A DNA stretch of 64,000 bases. Source: Pseudomonas sp. ZH-FAD (GTDB taxonomy: Bacteria > Pseudomonadota > Gammaproteobacteria > Pseudomonadales > Pseudomonadaceae). The stretch is taken from assembly GCF_002803095.1 (NCBI RefSeq), contig NZ_PGLR01000011.1, positions 1-64,000 of the forward strand. Direction: 5' to 3'. Of this stretch, positions 32,253 to 42,022 are shown in pieces. The notes under the pieces are model-generated. The model searched no databases. It saw only the letters and a list, made by a program, of their open reading frames with translations, and was not told the origin of the DNA. Within the stretch, counting starts at the first letter, position 1. Every line of letters begins with the position of its first letter. The translations under genes were made by a program, and so were the position numbers.

Positions 32253-32312
32253 CGGTGCGCGCGGCGCACCCTACACCCGGGTATCAGACCGTAGGGTGCG
32301 CTGTGCGCACCG
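32253..32312. repeat. Dispersed GGTGCGC palindrome, copy 3
   Basis: GGTGCGCGCGGCGCACCCTAC faces GTAGGGTGCGCTGTGCGCACC in the gap between urtD and urtE. Its position inside an operon shows that the element does not necessarily end transcription. Confidence 0.7.
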
Positions 32313-32332
32313 CCTATGTTGGAGTGACATAC

Positions 32333-33022
32333 ATGTTCCAGATCAGCAACCTCGCTTCCGGCTACGGCCAGAGCCAGATCCTCCACGAGCTCAACCTCGA
32401 CGTGGCGAAGAAGGAAATCGTCGCGGTGATGGGCCGCAACGGCATGGGCAAGACCACCCTGTTCAAGAGCCTGATGGGCATCCTGCCGCAGTGGGGCGGG
32501 CAGATTCGTGTGGACGGCAAGGACGTGTCGAAACTGGAAACCCATCAGCGCGTGGAAAGCGGCATCGCCTACGTGCCGCAGGGGCGAATGATCTTCCCCA
32601 GCATGACCGTGCTGGAGAACATCCAGACCGGCCTGCCGGCCTCCGCCGGCGGCAAGGTGCCGGACGATCTCTATGCGTTGTTCCCGGTGCTGCTCGAGAT
32701 GCGCCACCGCAAGGGTGGCAACCTTTCCGGTGGGCAGCAGCAACAGCTGGCCATCGCCCGCGCGCTGGCCACCAACCCCAAGGTGCTGCTGCTCGACGAG
32801 CCCACCGAGGGTATCCAGCCGTCGATCATCAAGGATATCGCCCGCAGCCTGAAGGAGATCCGCAACATGCGCGACCTGACCATTGTGGTGTCCGAGCAGG
32901 TGCTGTCGTTCACCATGGAGATCGCCGACCGCTTCCTGGTCATCGAGAAGGGCAAGTTCGTCGTCGAGGAAACCCGAGACAAGGTCGATGAGGCGAGCAT
33001 CAGTCGTTATCTGTCGGTGTGA
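32333..33022 (+). CDS. urtE: Urea/amide ABC transporter ATP-binding protein UrtE
   Basis: A 229-residue LivF-type ATPase: Walker A GRNGMGKTTL (about 36-45), signature LSGGQQQQLAIARAL, Walker B LLLDEPTEGIQPSI. The ATG at 32333 follows TTGGAG; the frame extends upstream through a repeat and was not used. Last gene of the transporter set and followed by a repeat-rich gap before fmdA. Confidence 0.93.
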   Translation: MFQISNLASGYGQSQILHELNLDVAKKEIVAVMGRNGMGKTTLFKSLMGILPQWGGQIRVDGKDVSKLETHQRVESGIAYVPQGRMIFPSMTVLENIQTGLPASAGGKVPDDLYALFPVLLEMRHRKGGNLSGGQQQQLAIARALATNPKVLLLDEPTEGIQPSIIKDIARSLKEIRNMRDLTIVVSEQVLSFTMEIADRFLVIEKGKFVVEETRDKVDEASISRYLSV

Positions 33023-33026
33023 GATT

Positions 33027-33147
33027 TTGCCCTCTCCCTAACCCTCTCCCGCAAGCGGGAGAGGGGACTGTTCTGCGCATAAGTCATGTTGCACTGCGCT
33101 TTGCTCCCCTCTCCCATTTATGGGAGAGGGGCCGGGGGAGAGGGCAG
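33027..33147. repeat. Tandem pair of CTCTCCC palindromes downstream of urtE
   Basis: 33027-33066 contains CCCTCTCCCGCAAGCGGGAG; 33104-33147 contains CCCCTCTCCCATTTATGGGA. They lie head to tail about 40 bases apart, a BIME-like arrangement, in the 323-base gap between urtE and fmdA. The rest of the gap holds the fmdA control region and no gene. Confidence 0.75.
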
Positions 33148-33245
33148 TGGTTCCCGCTTTACGGCCGGTGTGTTCTCCATGCGCCGGCCGCTTTTTCGTG
33201 CTCGCGGAAAAGGCCGCAGGCCCCGTGTAATCTGGTGTCTGGGCA

Positions 33246-33261
33246 TACGTCATCCAACGTA
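33246..33261. promoter_or_regulatory. Dyad operator TACGTCA-TC-CAACGTA before fmdA
   Basis: A 7-2-7 dyad with one perfect half-site and the other matching 5 of 7, 85 bases before the fmdA start. The same perfect dyad lies before urtA at 27598-27613, and a GCTGCGTA(TA)CCCC stretch follows in both places. This suggests a second promoter under the same regulator. Confidence 0.55.
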
Positions 33262-33345
33262 TTTGCCGATTTCCCCGCTCGTTCGAGACTGGCTGCGTAC
33301 CCCGGCACAGGCCGGCATCCCTCACAGGTCTTATGGAGCTCAGTC

Positions 33346-34575
33346 ATGACCGATACCCTGATCAAGGTCGACCTCACCCAGGCTGCTACCGATAACGAAC
33401 AGGTGCATAACCGCTGGCACCCGGACATTCCCATGGCCTGCTGGGTCAATCCGGGCGATGACTTCATTCTCGAGACCTATGACTGGACCGGCGGTGCGAT
33501 CAAGAACGACGACGACGCCAGCGACGTGCGCGACGTCGACCTGTCCACCGTGCATTACCTGTCCGGCCCGGTAGGCGTGAAAGGCGCTCAACCGGGCGAC
33601 CTGCTGATCGTCGAGCTGCTCGATATCGGCGCCAAGCAGGACATGCTCTGGGGGTTCAACGGCTTCTTCTCGAAGAACAACGGCGGTGGTTTTCTCACCG
33701 ACCACTTCCCCTCTGCACAGAAGTCGATCTGGGACTTTGAGGGCATGTTCACCAAGAGCCGGCACATTCCCGGCGTGCGTTTCGCCGGACTGATCCACCC
33801 GGGGCTGATCGGCTGCCTGCCGGACCACAAGATGCTCGCCGAGTGGAACAAGCGCGAGCAGGCGCTGATCGATACCAACCCGACCCGCGTGCCGCCGCTG
33901 GCCAACCCGCCGTTCGCCAGCACCGCGCACATGGGCAAGATGAAGGGCGAGGCGCGCGACCTGGCGGCCGCGACAGGCGCGCGCACCGTGCCGCCGCGTG
34001 AGCATGGCGGCAACTGCGACATCAAGGATCTGTCGCGCGGCTCGAAGATCTTCTTCCCGGTCTACGTCGACGGCGCCGGCCTGTCGGTGGGCGATTTGCA
34101 CTTCAGCCAGGGCGACGGCGAGATCACCTTCTGCGGCGCCATCGAGATGGCCGGCTGGGTGCACATGAAGGTCGAGCTGATCAAGGGCGGCATGGCCAAG
34201 TACGGCATCAAGAACCCGATCTTCAAGCCCAGTCCGATCGTGCCCACCTACAACAACTACCTGATCTTCGAGGGCATCTCGGTCGACGACGAGGGCAAGC
34301 AGCACTACCTGGACGTCAACCTGGCCTACAAGCAGGCCTGCCTCAACGCCATCAACTACCTGACCAAGTTCGGCTACTCGCCGGCCCAGGGCTACTCGCT
34401 GCTCGGCTCGGCGCCGGTGCAGGGGCATATCAGCGGCGTGGTCGACATCCCCAACGCCTGCGCCACGCTGTGGCTGCCGACCGATATCTTCGAGTTCGAC
34501 ATCAACCCCAGCGCCAGCGGCCCGACCAAGTTCCTCAATGGCAGCATCGACCTGCCCATCGCCTACGACAAGTGA
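33346..34575 (+). CDS. fmdA: Formamidase
   Basis: A 409-residue member of the FmdA/AmdA acetamidase-formamidase family, which splits formamide to formate and ammonia in the cytoplasm. It starts MTDTLIKVDLTQ after ATGGAG; the frame upstream covers repeats and the operator. Family segments include HNRWHPDIPMACWVNPGD, VGVKGAQPGDLL, REHGGNCDIKDLSRGSKIFFPVY and LHFSQGDGEITFCGAIEM. It is followed by fmdB and amiE, so the island frees ammonia from several amides. Confidence 0.95.
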   Translation: MTDTLIKVDLTQAATDNEQVHNRWHPDIPMACWVNPGDDFILETYDWTGGAIKNDDDASDVRDVDLSTVHYLSGPVGVKGAQPGDLLIVELLDIGAKQDMLWGFNGFFSKNNGGGFLTDHFPSAQKSIWDFEGMFTKSRHIPGVRFAGLIHPGLIGCLPDHKMLAEWNKREQALIDTNPTRVPPLANPPFASTAHMGKMKGEARDLAAATGARTVPPREHGGNCDIKDLSRGSKIFFPVYVDGAGLSVGDLHFSQGDGEITFCGAIEMAGWVHMKVELIKGGMAKYGIKNPIFKPSPIVPTYNNYLIFEGISVDDEGKQHYLDVNLAYKQACLNAINYLTKFGYSPAQGYSLLGSAPVQGHISGVVDIPNACATLWLPTDIFEFDINPSASGPTKFLNGSIDLPIAYDK

Positions 34576-34671
34576 GCGTACCCGCCTGTGGGAGGGGCTT
34601 CAGCCGCGACAATCGCCGCTAAAGCGCCTCCCACAATGCGCCGTCGTCCTATCTTTTGCGAGGAACCAGCC

Positions 34672-35019
34672 ATGCCCATCTACGAATACGACTGCCCGAG
34701 CTGTGGTGATTTCACCGTGCTGCGGCCGATGGCCGAGCGCGATGCCGCCTGCGCTTGTCCGTACTGCGACGCGCCGAGCGAGCGGGTGATCCTCAGCGCG
34801 CCGGGCCTGACCAGCATGGCCGGCAGCCAGCGCCGCGCCCACGAAACCAACGAGCGCAGCGCCCACGCGCCGCAAAGCCTCGAAGAGTACAAGGCCAACC
34901 GCAAGCACCCGGCCAGCTGCAGCTGCTGTGGCCCGAGCAAACCGGTCGAGCGCACCAAGGCCAACCCCCACGGCCTCAAGGCCAGCCCATCGGCACGGCC
35001 GTGGATGATCAGTCACTGA
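34672..35019 (+). CDS. fmdB: FmdB-family zinc-ribbon protein
   Basis: A 115-residue small protein. The N-terminal 45 residues form the FmdB zinc ribbon (MPIYEYDCPSCGDFTVLRPM, then CACPYCDAPSERV), with two CxxC pairs. The tail is basic and carries a further CSCCG pair near residue 82. In Methylophilus fmdB was proposed to regulate formamidase; here it directly follows fmdA with a small repeat between. Its molecular role is uncertain. The ATG at 34672 begins the zinc ribbon and sets the start. Confidence 0.85.
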   Translation: MPIYEYDCPSCGDFTVLRPMAERDAACACPYCDAPSERVILSAPGLTSMAGSQRRAHETNERSAHAPQSLEEYKANRKHPASCSCCGPSKPVERTKANPHGLKASPSARPWMISH

Positions 35020-35035
35020 GGCTGTTTATTGGGTC

Positions 35036-35198
35036 CCCGCCTGCGCGGGGATGACGTGGGTTTTCACCGTCATTCCCGCGAAGGCGGGAATCCAGCGCGC
35101 AGAACGTTCCTGTAGGAGCGGCTGGGCGGCATTCCGCTTCAGCCGCAATAAAAGGTGACACAGAGAGCATTTCGCGGCTGAAGCCGCTCCCACAAACC
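35036..35198. repeat. Two palindromic repeats between fmdB and amiE
   Basis: 35036-35095 pairs CCCCGCCTGCGCGGGGATGACG with CGTCATTCCCGCGAAGGCGGG. 35109-35198 pairs TGTAGGAGCGGCTG with GCGGCTGAAGCCGCTCCCAC. No gene and no copy of the TACGTCA dyad is seen here, so amiE probably relies on read-through from fmdA or on a separate promoter. Confidence 0.7.
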
Positions 35199-35223
35199 GC
35201 AGTCAACCGGAGGATCTATAGCC

Positions 35224-36264
35224 ATGCGCCACGGCGATATTTCCAGCAGCCCCGATACCGTCGGCGTCGCCGTCGTCAACTACAAGATGCCGCGTCTGCA
35301 TACCAAGGCCGAGGTGCTCGACAACGCGCGCCAGATAGCCGAGATGATCAAGGGCATGAAGCTCGGCCTGCCCGGCATGGACCTGGTGGTGTTCCCCGAG
35401 TACAGCACCATGGGCATCATGTACGACAAGGACGAGATGATGGCCACCGCCGCGACCATCCCCGGCGAGGAAACGGCAATCTTCTCCGCCGCCTGCCGCG
35501 AGGCCAGGACCTGGGGCATCTTCTCGCTCACCGGTGAGCGCCATGAAGAGCACCCGCACAAGGCACCCTATAACACGCTTATCCTGATCAACGACCAGGG
35601 CGAGATCGTCCAGCGCTACCGCAAGTGCATTCCCTGGTGCCCCATCGAGGGCTGGTATCCGGGCGACCGCACCTACGTGTCCGCAGGCCCCAAGGGCATG
35701 AAGATCAGCCTGATCATCTGCGACGACGGCAACTACCCGGAGATCTGGCGCGACTGTGCGATGAAGGGCGCCGAGCTGATCGTGCGTTGCCAGGGCTACA
35801 TGTACCCGGCCAAGGATCAGCAGGTGCTGATGGCCAAGACCATGGCCTGGGCCAACAACTGCTACGTGGCGGTGGCCAACGCCACCGGCTTCGACGGCGT
35901 CTACAGCTACTTCGGCCACTCGGCGCTGATCGGCTTCGACGGCCGTACTCTGGGCGAATGCGGCGAGGAAGAGATGGGCATCCAGTACGCCCAGTTATCC
36001 ATCTCGCAGATTCGCGACGCGCGGGCCAACGACCAGTCGCAGAACCACCTGTTCAAGCTGCTCCATCGTGGCTACACCGGCGTTTACAACTCCGGCGATG
36101 GTGACAAGGGCGTGGCTGATTGCCCGTTCGAGTTCTATCGCACCTGGGTGCTGGATGCGCAGAAGGCCCAGGAAGACGTGGAGAAACTCACCCGCTCGAC
36201 CATCGGCGTGGCCGACTGCCCCGTGGGTGAGTTGCCGCATCCGGGCAAGGAGCGCACGGCCTGA
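35224..36264 (+). CDS. amiE: Aliphatic amidase
   Basis: A 346-residue nitrilase-superfamily enzyme, the same length as P. aeruginosa AmiE. It hydrolyses acetamide, propionamide and similar amides to acid plus ammonia. The catalytic triad falls at the same residue numbers: Glu59 (FPEYST), Lys134 (YRKCIPW) and Cys166 ([10 protein letters not shown]). A GGAGG site precedes the ATG. It is followed by amiB, but the usual amiC, amiR and amiS are absent, so control must differ from the amidase operon of P. aeruginosa. Confidence 0.97.
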   Translation: MRHGDISSSPDTVGVAVVNYKMPRLHTKAEVLDNARQIAEMIKGMKLGLPGMDLVVFPEYSTMGIMYDKDEMMATAATIPGEETAIFSAACREARTWGIFSLTGERHEEHPHKAPYNTLILINDQGEIVQRYRKCIPWCPIEGWYPGDRTYVSAGPKGMKISLIICDDGNYPEIWRDCAMKGAELIVRCQGYMYPAKDQQVLMAKTMAWANNCYVAVANATGFDGVYSYFGHSALIGFDGRTLGECGEEEMGIQYAQLSISQIRDARANDQSQNHLFKLLHRGYTGVYNSGDGDKGVADCPFEFYRTWVLDAQKAQEDVEKLTRSTIGVADCPVGELPHPGKERTA

Positions 36265-36268
36265 ACCT

Positions 36269-36331
36269 TCGTCTGTCGCGGCTAAAGCCCCTCCCACGGG
36301 ATAGCGCCGTTGTAGGAGGGGCTTTAGCCGC
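36269..36331. repeat. Palindromic repeat between amiE and amiB
   Basis: GCGGCTAAAGCCCCTCCCAC faces GGAGGGGCTTTAGCCGC across a short loop. It is of the GCGGCTGAAGCC family. Confidence 0.7.
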
Positions 36332-36358
36332 GAGCTTTTCCAACACCTGAGGCGGTCT

Positions 36359-37384
36359 ATGCCATTCGCCAACGACCTGATCGAACACAACCGCGAGCAC
36401 CTGATCGAGCAGGGCGCCGCGACCCGGCTGCAATCGCGTTTCCTCTTCGAGCCCACGGCAGTCATGGCGCTGCTGCGCTCGCGCATCGTCGGCCAGGATG
36501 CGGTGCTGGCGCAGGTCGAGGCCATGCTCAAGGTGGTCAAGGCCGATATCGGTGATCGTGAGCGGCCGCTAGCGGTCAACCTGTTCATGGGCCCGACCGG
36601 CGTCGGCAAGACCGAGATCGTGCGCCTGCTGGCCCAGGCCATTCACGGTCGCGCCGATGCCCTGTGCCGCATCGACATGCATACCCTGGCCCAGGAACAC
36701 TACGCCGCCGCGTTGACCGGCGCGCCGCCCGGCTATGTCGGCAGCAAGGAGGGCGCCACGCTGTTCGATGCCGACGCCATCGCCGGCAGTTTCGGCAGGC
36801 CCGGCATCGTGCTGTTCGACGAGCTGGAGAAGGCCAGCCCGGAAGTGCTGCGCAGCCTGCTCGGCATTCTCGAGCATGGTCGGCTGACCCTGACCGCCGG
36901 CAGCCGCACCCTGGATTTTCGCAACAGCCTGATCTTCATGACCAGCAACGTCGGCGCTCAGCAGGCGCAGCGCTACCGCGAGCGCTTCGCTCGTGGCTGG
37001 CGGCGCTGGCTGGGGCTTGCTCCGAAAGGCGAAGCGGCGCTGCTGGAGCAGGTACTGCACGAGCGCTTCGATCCGGAATGGCTCAATCGCCTCGATCGTA
37101 TTCTGGTGTTCGAACGTGTCGATGAGCAGTGGCTCGATGCCTTGCTGGATATCGAGTTGGACAAGCTCAATCAGCGCCTGGGGCGCCAGGGCCGCTCGCT
37201 ACAGGTGGAGCAGAGCGCCCGCGCCTGGCTGTGCCGCGAGCATGACATCCGCTTCGGTGCCAGGGCCCTGGCGCGCCGTATACGTACCGAGCTGGAGCCG
37301 GCGATTGCCGAACGGTTGTTGGCTCAACCGGCTTCGAGCCAATTGTCCTGCATTGGCGACGAAGGTCGACTCAGGGTGGTGTAG
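36359..37384 (+). CDS. amiB: AmiB-like AAA+ ATPase (ClpB D2-type chaperone)
   Basis: A 341-residue single AAA+ module of the Clp/Hsp100 D2 type. It has Walker A GPTGVGKT (78-85), pore-loop GYVGSKEG, Walker B VLFDELEKA (about 146-154), sensor 1 FMTSN, an arginine-finger region LNRLD, and a C-terminal sensor 2 GARALARRI. In P. aeruginosa AmiB is encoded just after amiE and is proposed to assist amidase or its membrane partner AmiS. No amiS gene is present here, so its client may be AmiE itself. It ends about 160 bases before gcd. Confidence 0.85.
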   Translation: MPFANDLIEHNREHLIEQGAATRLQSRFLFEPTAVMALLRSRIVGQDAVLAQVEAMLKVVKADIGDRERPLAVNLFMGPTGVGKTEIVRLLAQAIHGRADALCRIDMHTLAQEHYAAALTGAPPGYVGSKEGATLFDADAIAGSFGRPGIVLFDELEKASPEVLRSLLGILEHGRLTLTAGSRTLDFRNSLIFMTSNVGAQQAQRYRERFARGWRRWLGLAPKGEAALLEQVLHERFDPEWLNRLDRILVFERVDEQWLDALLDIELDKLNQRLGRQGRSLQVEQSARAWLCREHDIRFGARALARRIRTELEPAIAERLLAQPASSQLSCIGDEGRLRVV

Positions 37385-37543
37385 CGAGCTGTTTGCAGGC
37401 GATGTGTTGCCAGCCCGCCAGCGTCCCAAGGGCTTGCCAAGAAATTGCGCCTGTCATGGCACAATCCCTGAACTCTCTCACTTGGCTCGTATCCACAGAT
37501 CACGGCCCCGGTTTCGAAGGGGCGGTGGTTCGGGGAGCGAGGA

Positions 37544-39964
37544 ATGACTGAGAACAACAAGGCGCAGCCCCTGCGCATCAGGTTGACGGCCTGGGTGGCC
37601 ACTGTGCTGGGCATACTGCTGGCGCTCGGTGGCGTCTATCTGGCGTGGCTGGGCGGGTCCTGGTACTACCTGTTGGCCGGCCTCGGCCTGTTGCTGGTGG
37701 GCGTGCTGATTCATCGCCGCCAGCGGGCGGCCCTGTGGCTGTACGCCTTGGTGCTGCTGGCGAGCCTGGCCTGGACGGTGTACGAGGTGCGCTTCGACTG
37801 GTGGCAGATGGCGCCGCGCATCGACCTGTGGTGTGTGCTCGGCCTGTGGCTGTTGCTGCCCTGGATCAACCGGCATATCGCCCCCGGGCAGCCCTGGCGT
37901 GACGGTGCCAGCGTGATGCTGGGCATCGGCTTGCTGCTGGGCGCGGGCATGGCGGGCTATTCGCTGACCCAGGATTACCATCGCCTGCCCGGCCGTTTCG
38001 ACGAGCCGCGCATGGCTGCTGCCACCGTGGTGCCAACCCGTCGCTCGGCCAGTGAATGGACCGCCTATGGCGGCACGTCGCGCGGCGAACGCTACGCCAG
38101 TGCCGAGCAGATCACCTCGGCCAACGTCGGACGGCTGAAGAAGGCTTGGGAGTTTCACACCGGCGACCTGCCTGGCGAGGGCGACCCCGGCGAGATCACC
38201 AATCAGGTGACGCCGCTGAAGGTCGGCGACAACCTGTTCATCTGCACGCCGCACAGCATCGCCATCGCCGTGGATGCCGATACCGGCGAGGAGCGCTGGC
38301 GCTTCGACCCGGCCATCAATCGCCAGGCCGAGTATTACCAGCACATGACCTGCCGCGGCTTGGCCTATCACGATGCGGCAGCCTATGCCGGCCCGCTGAT
38401 CGCGGCGCGAGACGGCGCGGTCCCCGAGCTTTCGCCCCAGGCACCGCCACGTTGCACCCAGCGCCTGTTCCTGCCGACCAACGACTCCACCCTGTACGCG
38501 CTCGATGTGCACGACGGCGAGCCCTGCGAGGAGTTCGGCGAGGGCGGCATGGTCGATCTCAAGGTGGGGTTGGGCGACGACGCGCTGGGCGTCTACCTGC
38601 CCACCTCGCCGCCGGTGGTCACCGAGAAACTGGTGATAGTTGGCGGTTCGGTGACCGACAACGGCTCGGTGGATTCACCAGGCGGGGTGATCCGCGCCTA
38701 CGACGTGCGCAGCGGCGAGCTGGTGTGGAACTTCGACCCCGGCCGCCCCGATGCCACCGAGCCGCTGCCGGCCGGCGAGACCTATGTGCGCAGTACGCCG
38801 AACTCCTGGACCATCGCCACGGCGGACGAAGCGCTGGGCCTGGTCTACATCCCCATGGGCAACCAGACGCCCGATCAGTGGGGTGTGCAGCGCAGCGCCG
38901 AGGCCGAGCGCTTCACCGCGGCGCTGGTGGCGCTGGACCTTGAAAGCGGACGGGTACGCTGGGAGTTTCGCAGCGTGCACCATGACCTGTGGGATCGCGA
39001 CCTGCCGTCCCAGCCCACCCTGGTGGATATCGAAGGCCCCGAGGGGCCGGTGCCGGCGATCATCCAGCCGACCAAGCGCGGCGACCTCTACGTGCTCGAC
39101 CGGCGCAGCGGCGAGCCCATCGTACCGGTCAGCGAGCAACCGGTGCCGCAAGGCACGGTGGAGGGCGACTTCACTGCGCCGACCCAGCCGGCCTCCGCGC
39201 TCAGCTATGCCCCCGACGAACCTCTGCACGAGCGCGACATGTGGGGCGGTACGCCGTTCGACCAACTGATCTGCCGCATCCAGTTCCACGGCCTGCGTTA
39301 CGAGGGCGACTTCACTCCGCCGTCGGAGCAGGGGTCGCTGATCTATCCGGGCAACGTCGGGGTGTTCAACTGGCCCTCGGTGGCGGTCGATCCGCAGCGG
39401 CAGATACTCTTCGGCGCGCCCAACTACCTGGCCTTCGTCTCGCGCCTGGTCAAACGCGAGGAGGGTGGCGAACAGGCCGGTGCCGGCGGCAGCGAACGCG
39501 GTCTGCAACCCAACCTCGGCGCCCCTTACATGGTCAGCCTGGAGCCTTTCCTGTCACCGCTGGGGCTGCCTTGCCAGGCACCGCCATGGGGCCATGTCAC
39601 GGCGGTCGACCTGCGCAGCATGGACAAGGTCTGGCAGCGCAAGAACGGCACCAGCCGCGACAGTGCCCCACTGGGTATCCCCCTGACGGTGGGTGTGCCG
39701 AACCTCGGTGGCCCGTTGATCACCGCCAGTGGCCTGGGCTTTCTCAGCGGCACGCTGGACTACTACCTGCGCGCCTACGACATGCGCACCGGCGAAGAGC
39801 TGTGGAAGGACAGGCTGCCGGCCGGCGGCCAGGCCACGCCGATCAGCTACGTCTCGGAAAAGACCGGCAAGCAGTACGTGGTGGTGATGGCCGGCGGGCA
39901 CGGCTCGTTCGGTACGCGCATGGGTGACTCGCTGGTGGCCTGGACGTTGGAAGAGGATGAGTAA
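37544..39964 (+). CDS. gcd: Membrane-bound PQQ-dependent glucose dehydrogenase
   Basis: An 806-residue inner-membrane quinoprotein that oxidises glucose to gluconolactone in the periplasm and passes electrons to ubiquinone. Five membrane helices occupy residues 1-140, followed by an eight-bladed PQQ propeller (WTAYGGTSRGERYA, HHDLWDRDLPSQP, YVLDRRSGEP, GTPFDQLICRIQFHGLRYEG, PWGHVTAVDLRS). Full length for the family. The ATG follows GCGAGGA. It stands alone with a terminator directly after it. Confidence 0.95.
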   Translation: MTENNKAQPLRIRLTAWVATVLGILLALGGVYLAWLGGSWYYLLAGLGLLLVGVLIHRRQRAALWLYALVLLASLAWTVYEVRFDWWQMAPRIDLWCVLGLWLLLPWINRHIAPGQPWRDGASVMLGIGLLLGAGMAGYSLTQDYHRLPGRFDEPRMAAATVVPTRRSASEWTAYGGTSRGERYASAEQITSANVGRLKKAWEFHTGDLPGEGDPGEITNQVTPLKVGDNLFICTPHSIAIAVDADTGEERWRFDPAINRQAEYYQHMTCRGLAYHDAAAYAGPLIAARDGAVPELSPQAPPRCTQRLFLPTNDSTLYALDVHDGEPCEEFGEGGMVDLKVGLGDDALGVYLPTSPPVVTEKLVIVGGSVTDNGSVDSPGGVIRAYDVRSGELVWNFDPGRPDATEPLPAGETYVRSTPNSWTIATADEALGLVYIPMGNQTPDQWGVQRSAEAERFTAALVALDLESGRVRWEFRSVHHDLWDRDLPSQPTLVDIEGPEGPVPAIIQPTKRGDLYVLDRRSGEPIVPVSEQPVPQGTVEGDFTAPTQPASALSYAPDEPLHERDMWGGTPFDQLICRIQFHGLRYEGDFTPPSEQGSLIYPGNVGVFNWPSVAVDPQRQILFGAPNYLAFVSRLVKREEGGEQAGAGGSERGLQPNLGAPYMVSLEPFLSPLGLPCQAPPWGHVTAVDLRSMDKVWQRKNGTSRDSAPLGIPLTVGVPNLGGPLITASGLGFLSGTLDYYLRAYDMRTGEELWKDRLPAGGQATPISYVSEKTGKQYVVVMAGGHGSFGTRMGDSLVAWTLEEDE

Positions 39965-39970
39965 ATGGCA

Positions 39971-39996
39971 CAAGGCCCGCAGAGCGGGCCTTGTTT
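39971..39996. terminator. Bidirectional rho-independent terminator between gcd and prfC
   Basis: CAAGGCCCGC-AGA-GCGGGCCTTG forms a ten-pair stem with a TTTG tail on the plus strand. It lies between two converging genes and can serve both. Confidence 0.85.
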
Positions 39997-40002
39997 GATG
40001 GA

Positions 40003-41586
<1,584 letters not shown>

Positions 41587-41621
41587 GAATATGTGCCTGG
41601 ATGGAATCGTTGAGGGCGCCT

Positions 41622-41823
41622 CAGGTTCTGTACGAAAGGTGCCTGCGCTCGGTTAGGCTGCGTTAGAAACAGCCTCAGAATGCTCATTTACAGCACGTAA
41701 ACTCCGCTTCTTCGCCTGTTTGATTCGCTGGCGCTCACCCTGCGGGCCAGCCTTCGGCTGTTACTCCCGTTGGTCGTTACGCCTTGCCTGACCTTCGCTC
41801 GACGACCTTTCGTACAGAACCTG
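41622..41823. mobile_element. MITE-like element with perfect 19-base terminal inverted repeats
   Basis: CAGGTTCTGTACGAAAGGT at 41622-41640 is exactly matched in inverse by ACCTTTCGTACAGAACCTG at 41805-41823. The 202-base element has no transposase frame. It lies just upstream of prfC, between that gene and the divergent piuB. No target duplication is obvious. Confidence 0.65.
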
Positions 41824-41953
41824 GCGCCCGGAAAACTGCCGATTATACCGATAACTGCGGGCGCTGGCCGAGGTACGGCCATCGGTTTTCAGGTTAGCGG
41901 TGGTGTAGGCGATTCTAGCCTTCGGTAAATGCGTAAAAAACGCGTAAATGAAT

Positions 41954-41972
41954 GGTTATGAAAATTATTCCC
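41954..41972. promoter_or_regulatory. Candidate Fur box before piuB
   Basis: GGTTATGAAAATTATTCCC matches the 19-base Fur consensus GATAATGATAATCATTATC at 13 positions. It lies in an AT-rich stretch about 50 bases before the chosen start. This fits the role of the downstream gene in iron uptake. Confidence 0.5.
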
Positions 41973-42022
41973 ATATAGAGTGGCCGCCCGTCGCAGTGGG
42001 TCAGGGTAAGGGTGGCTCCGTC

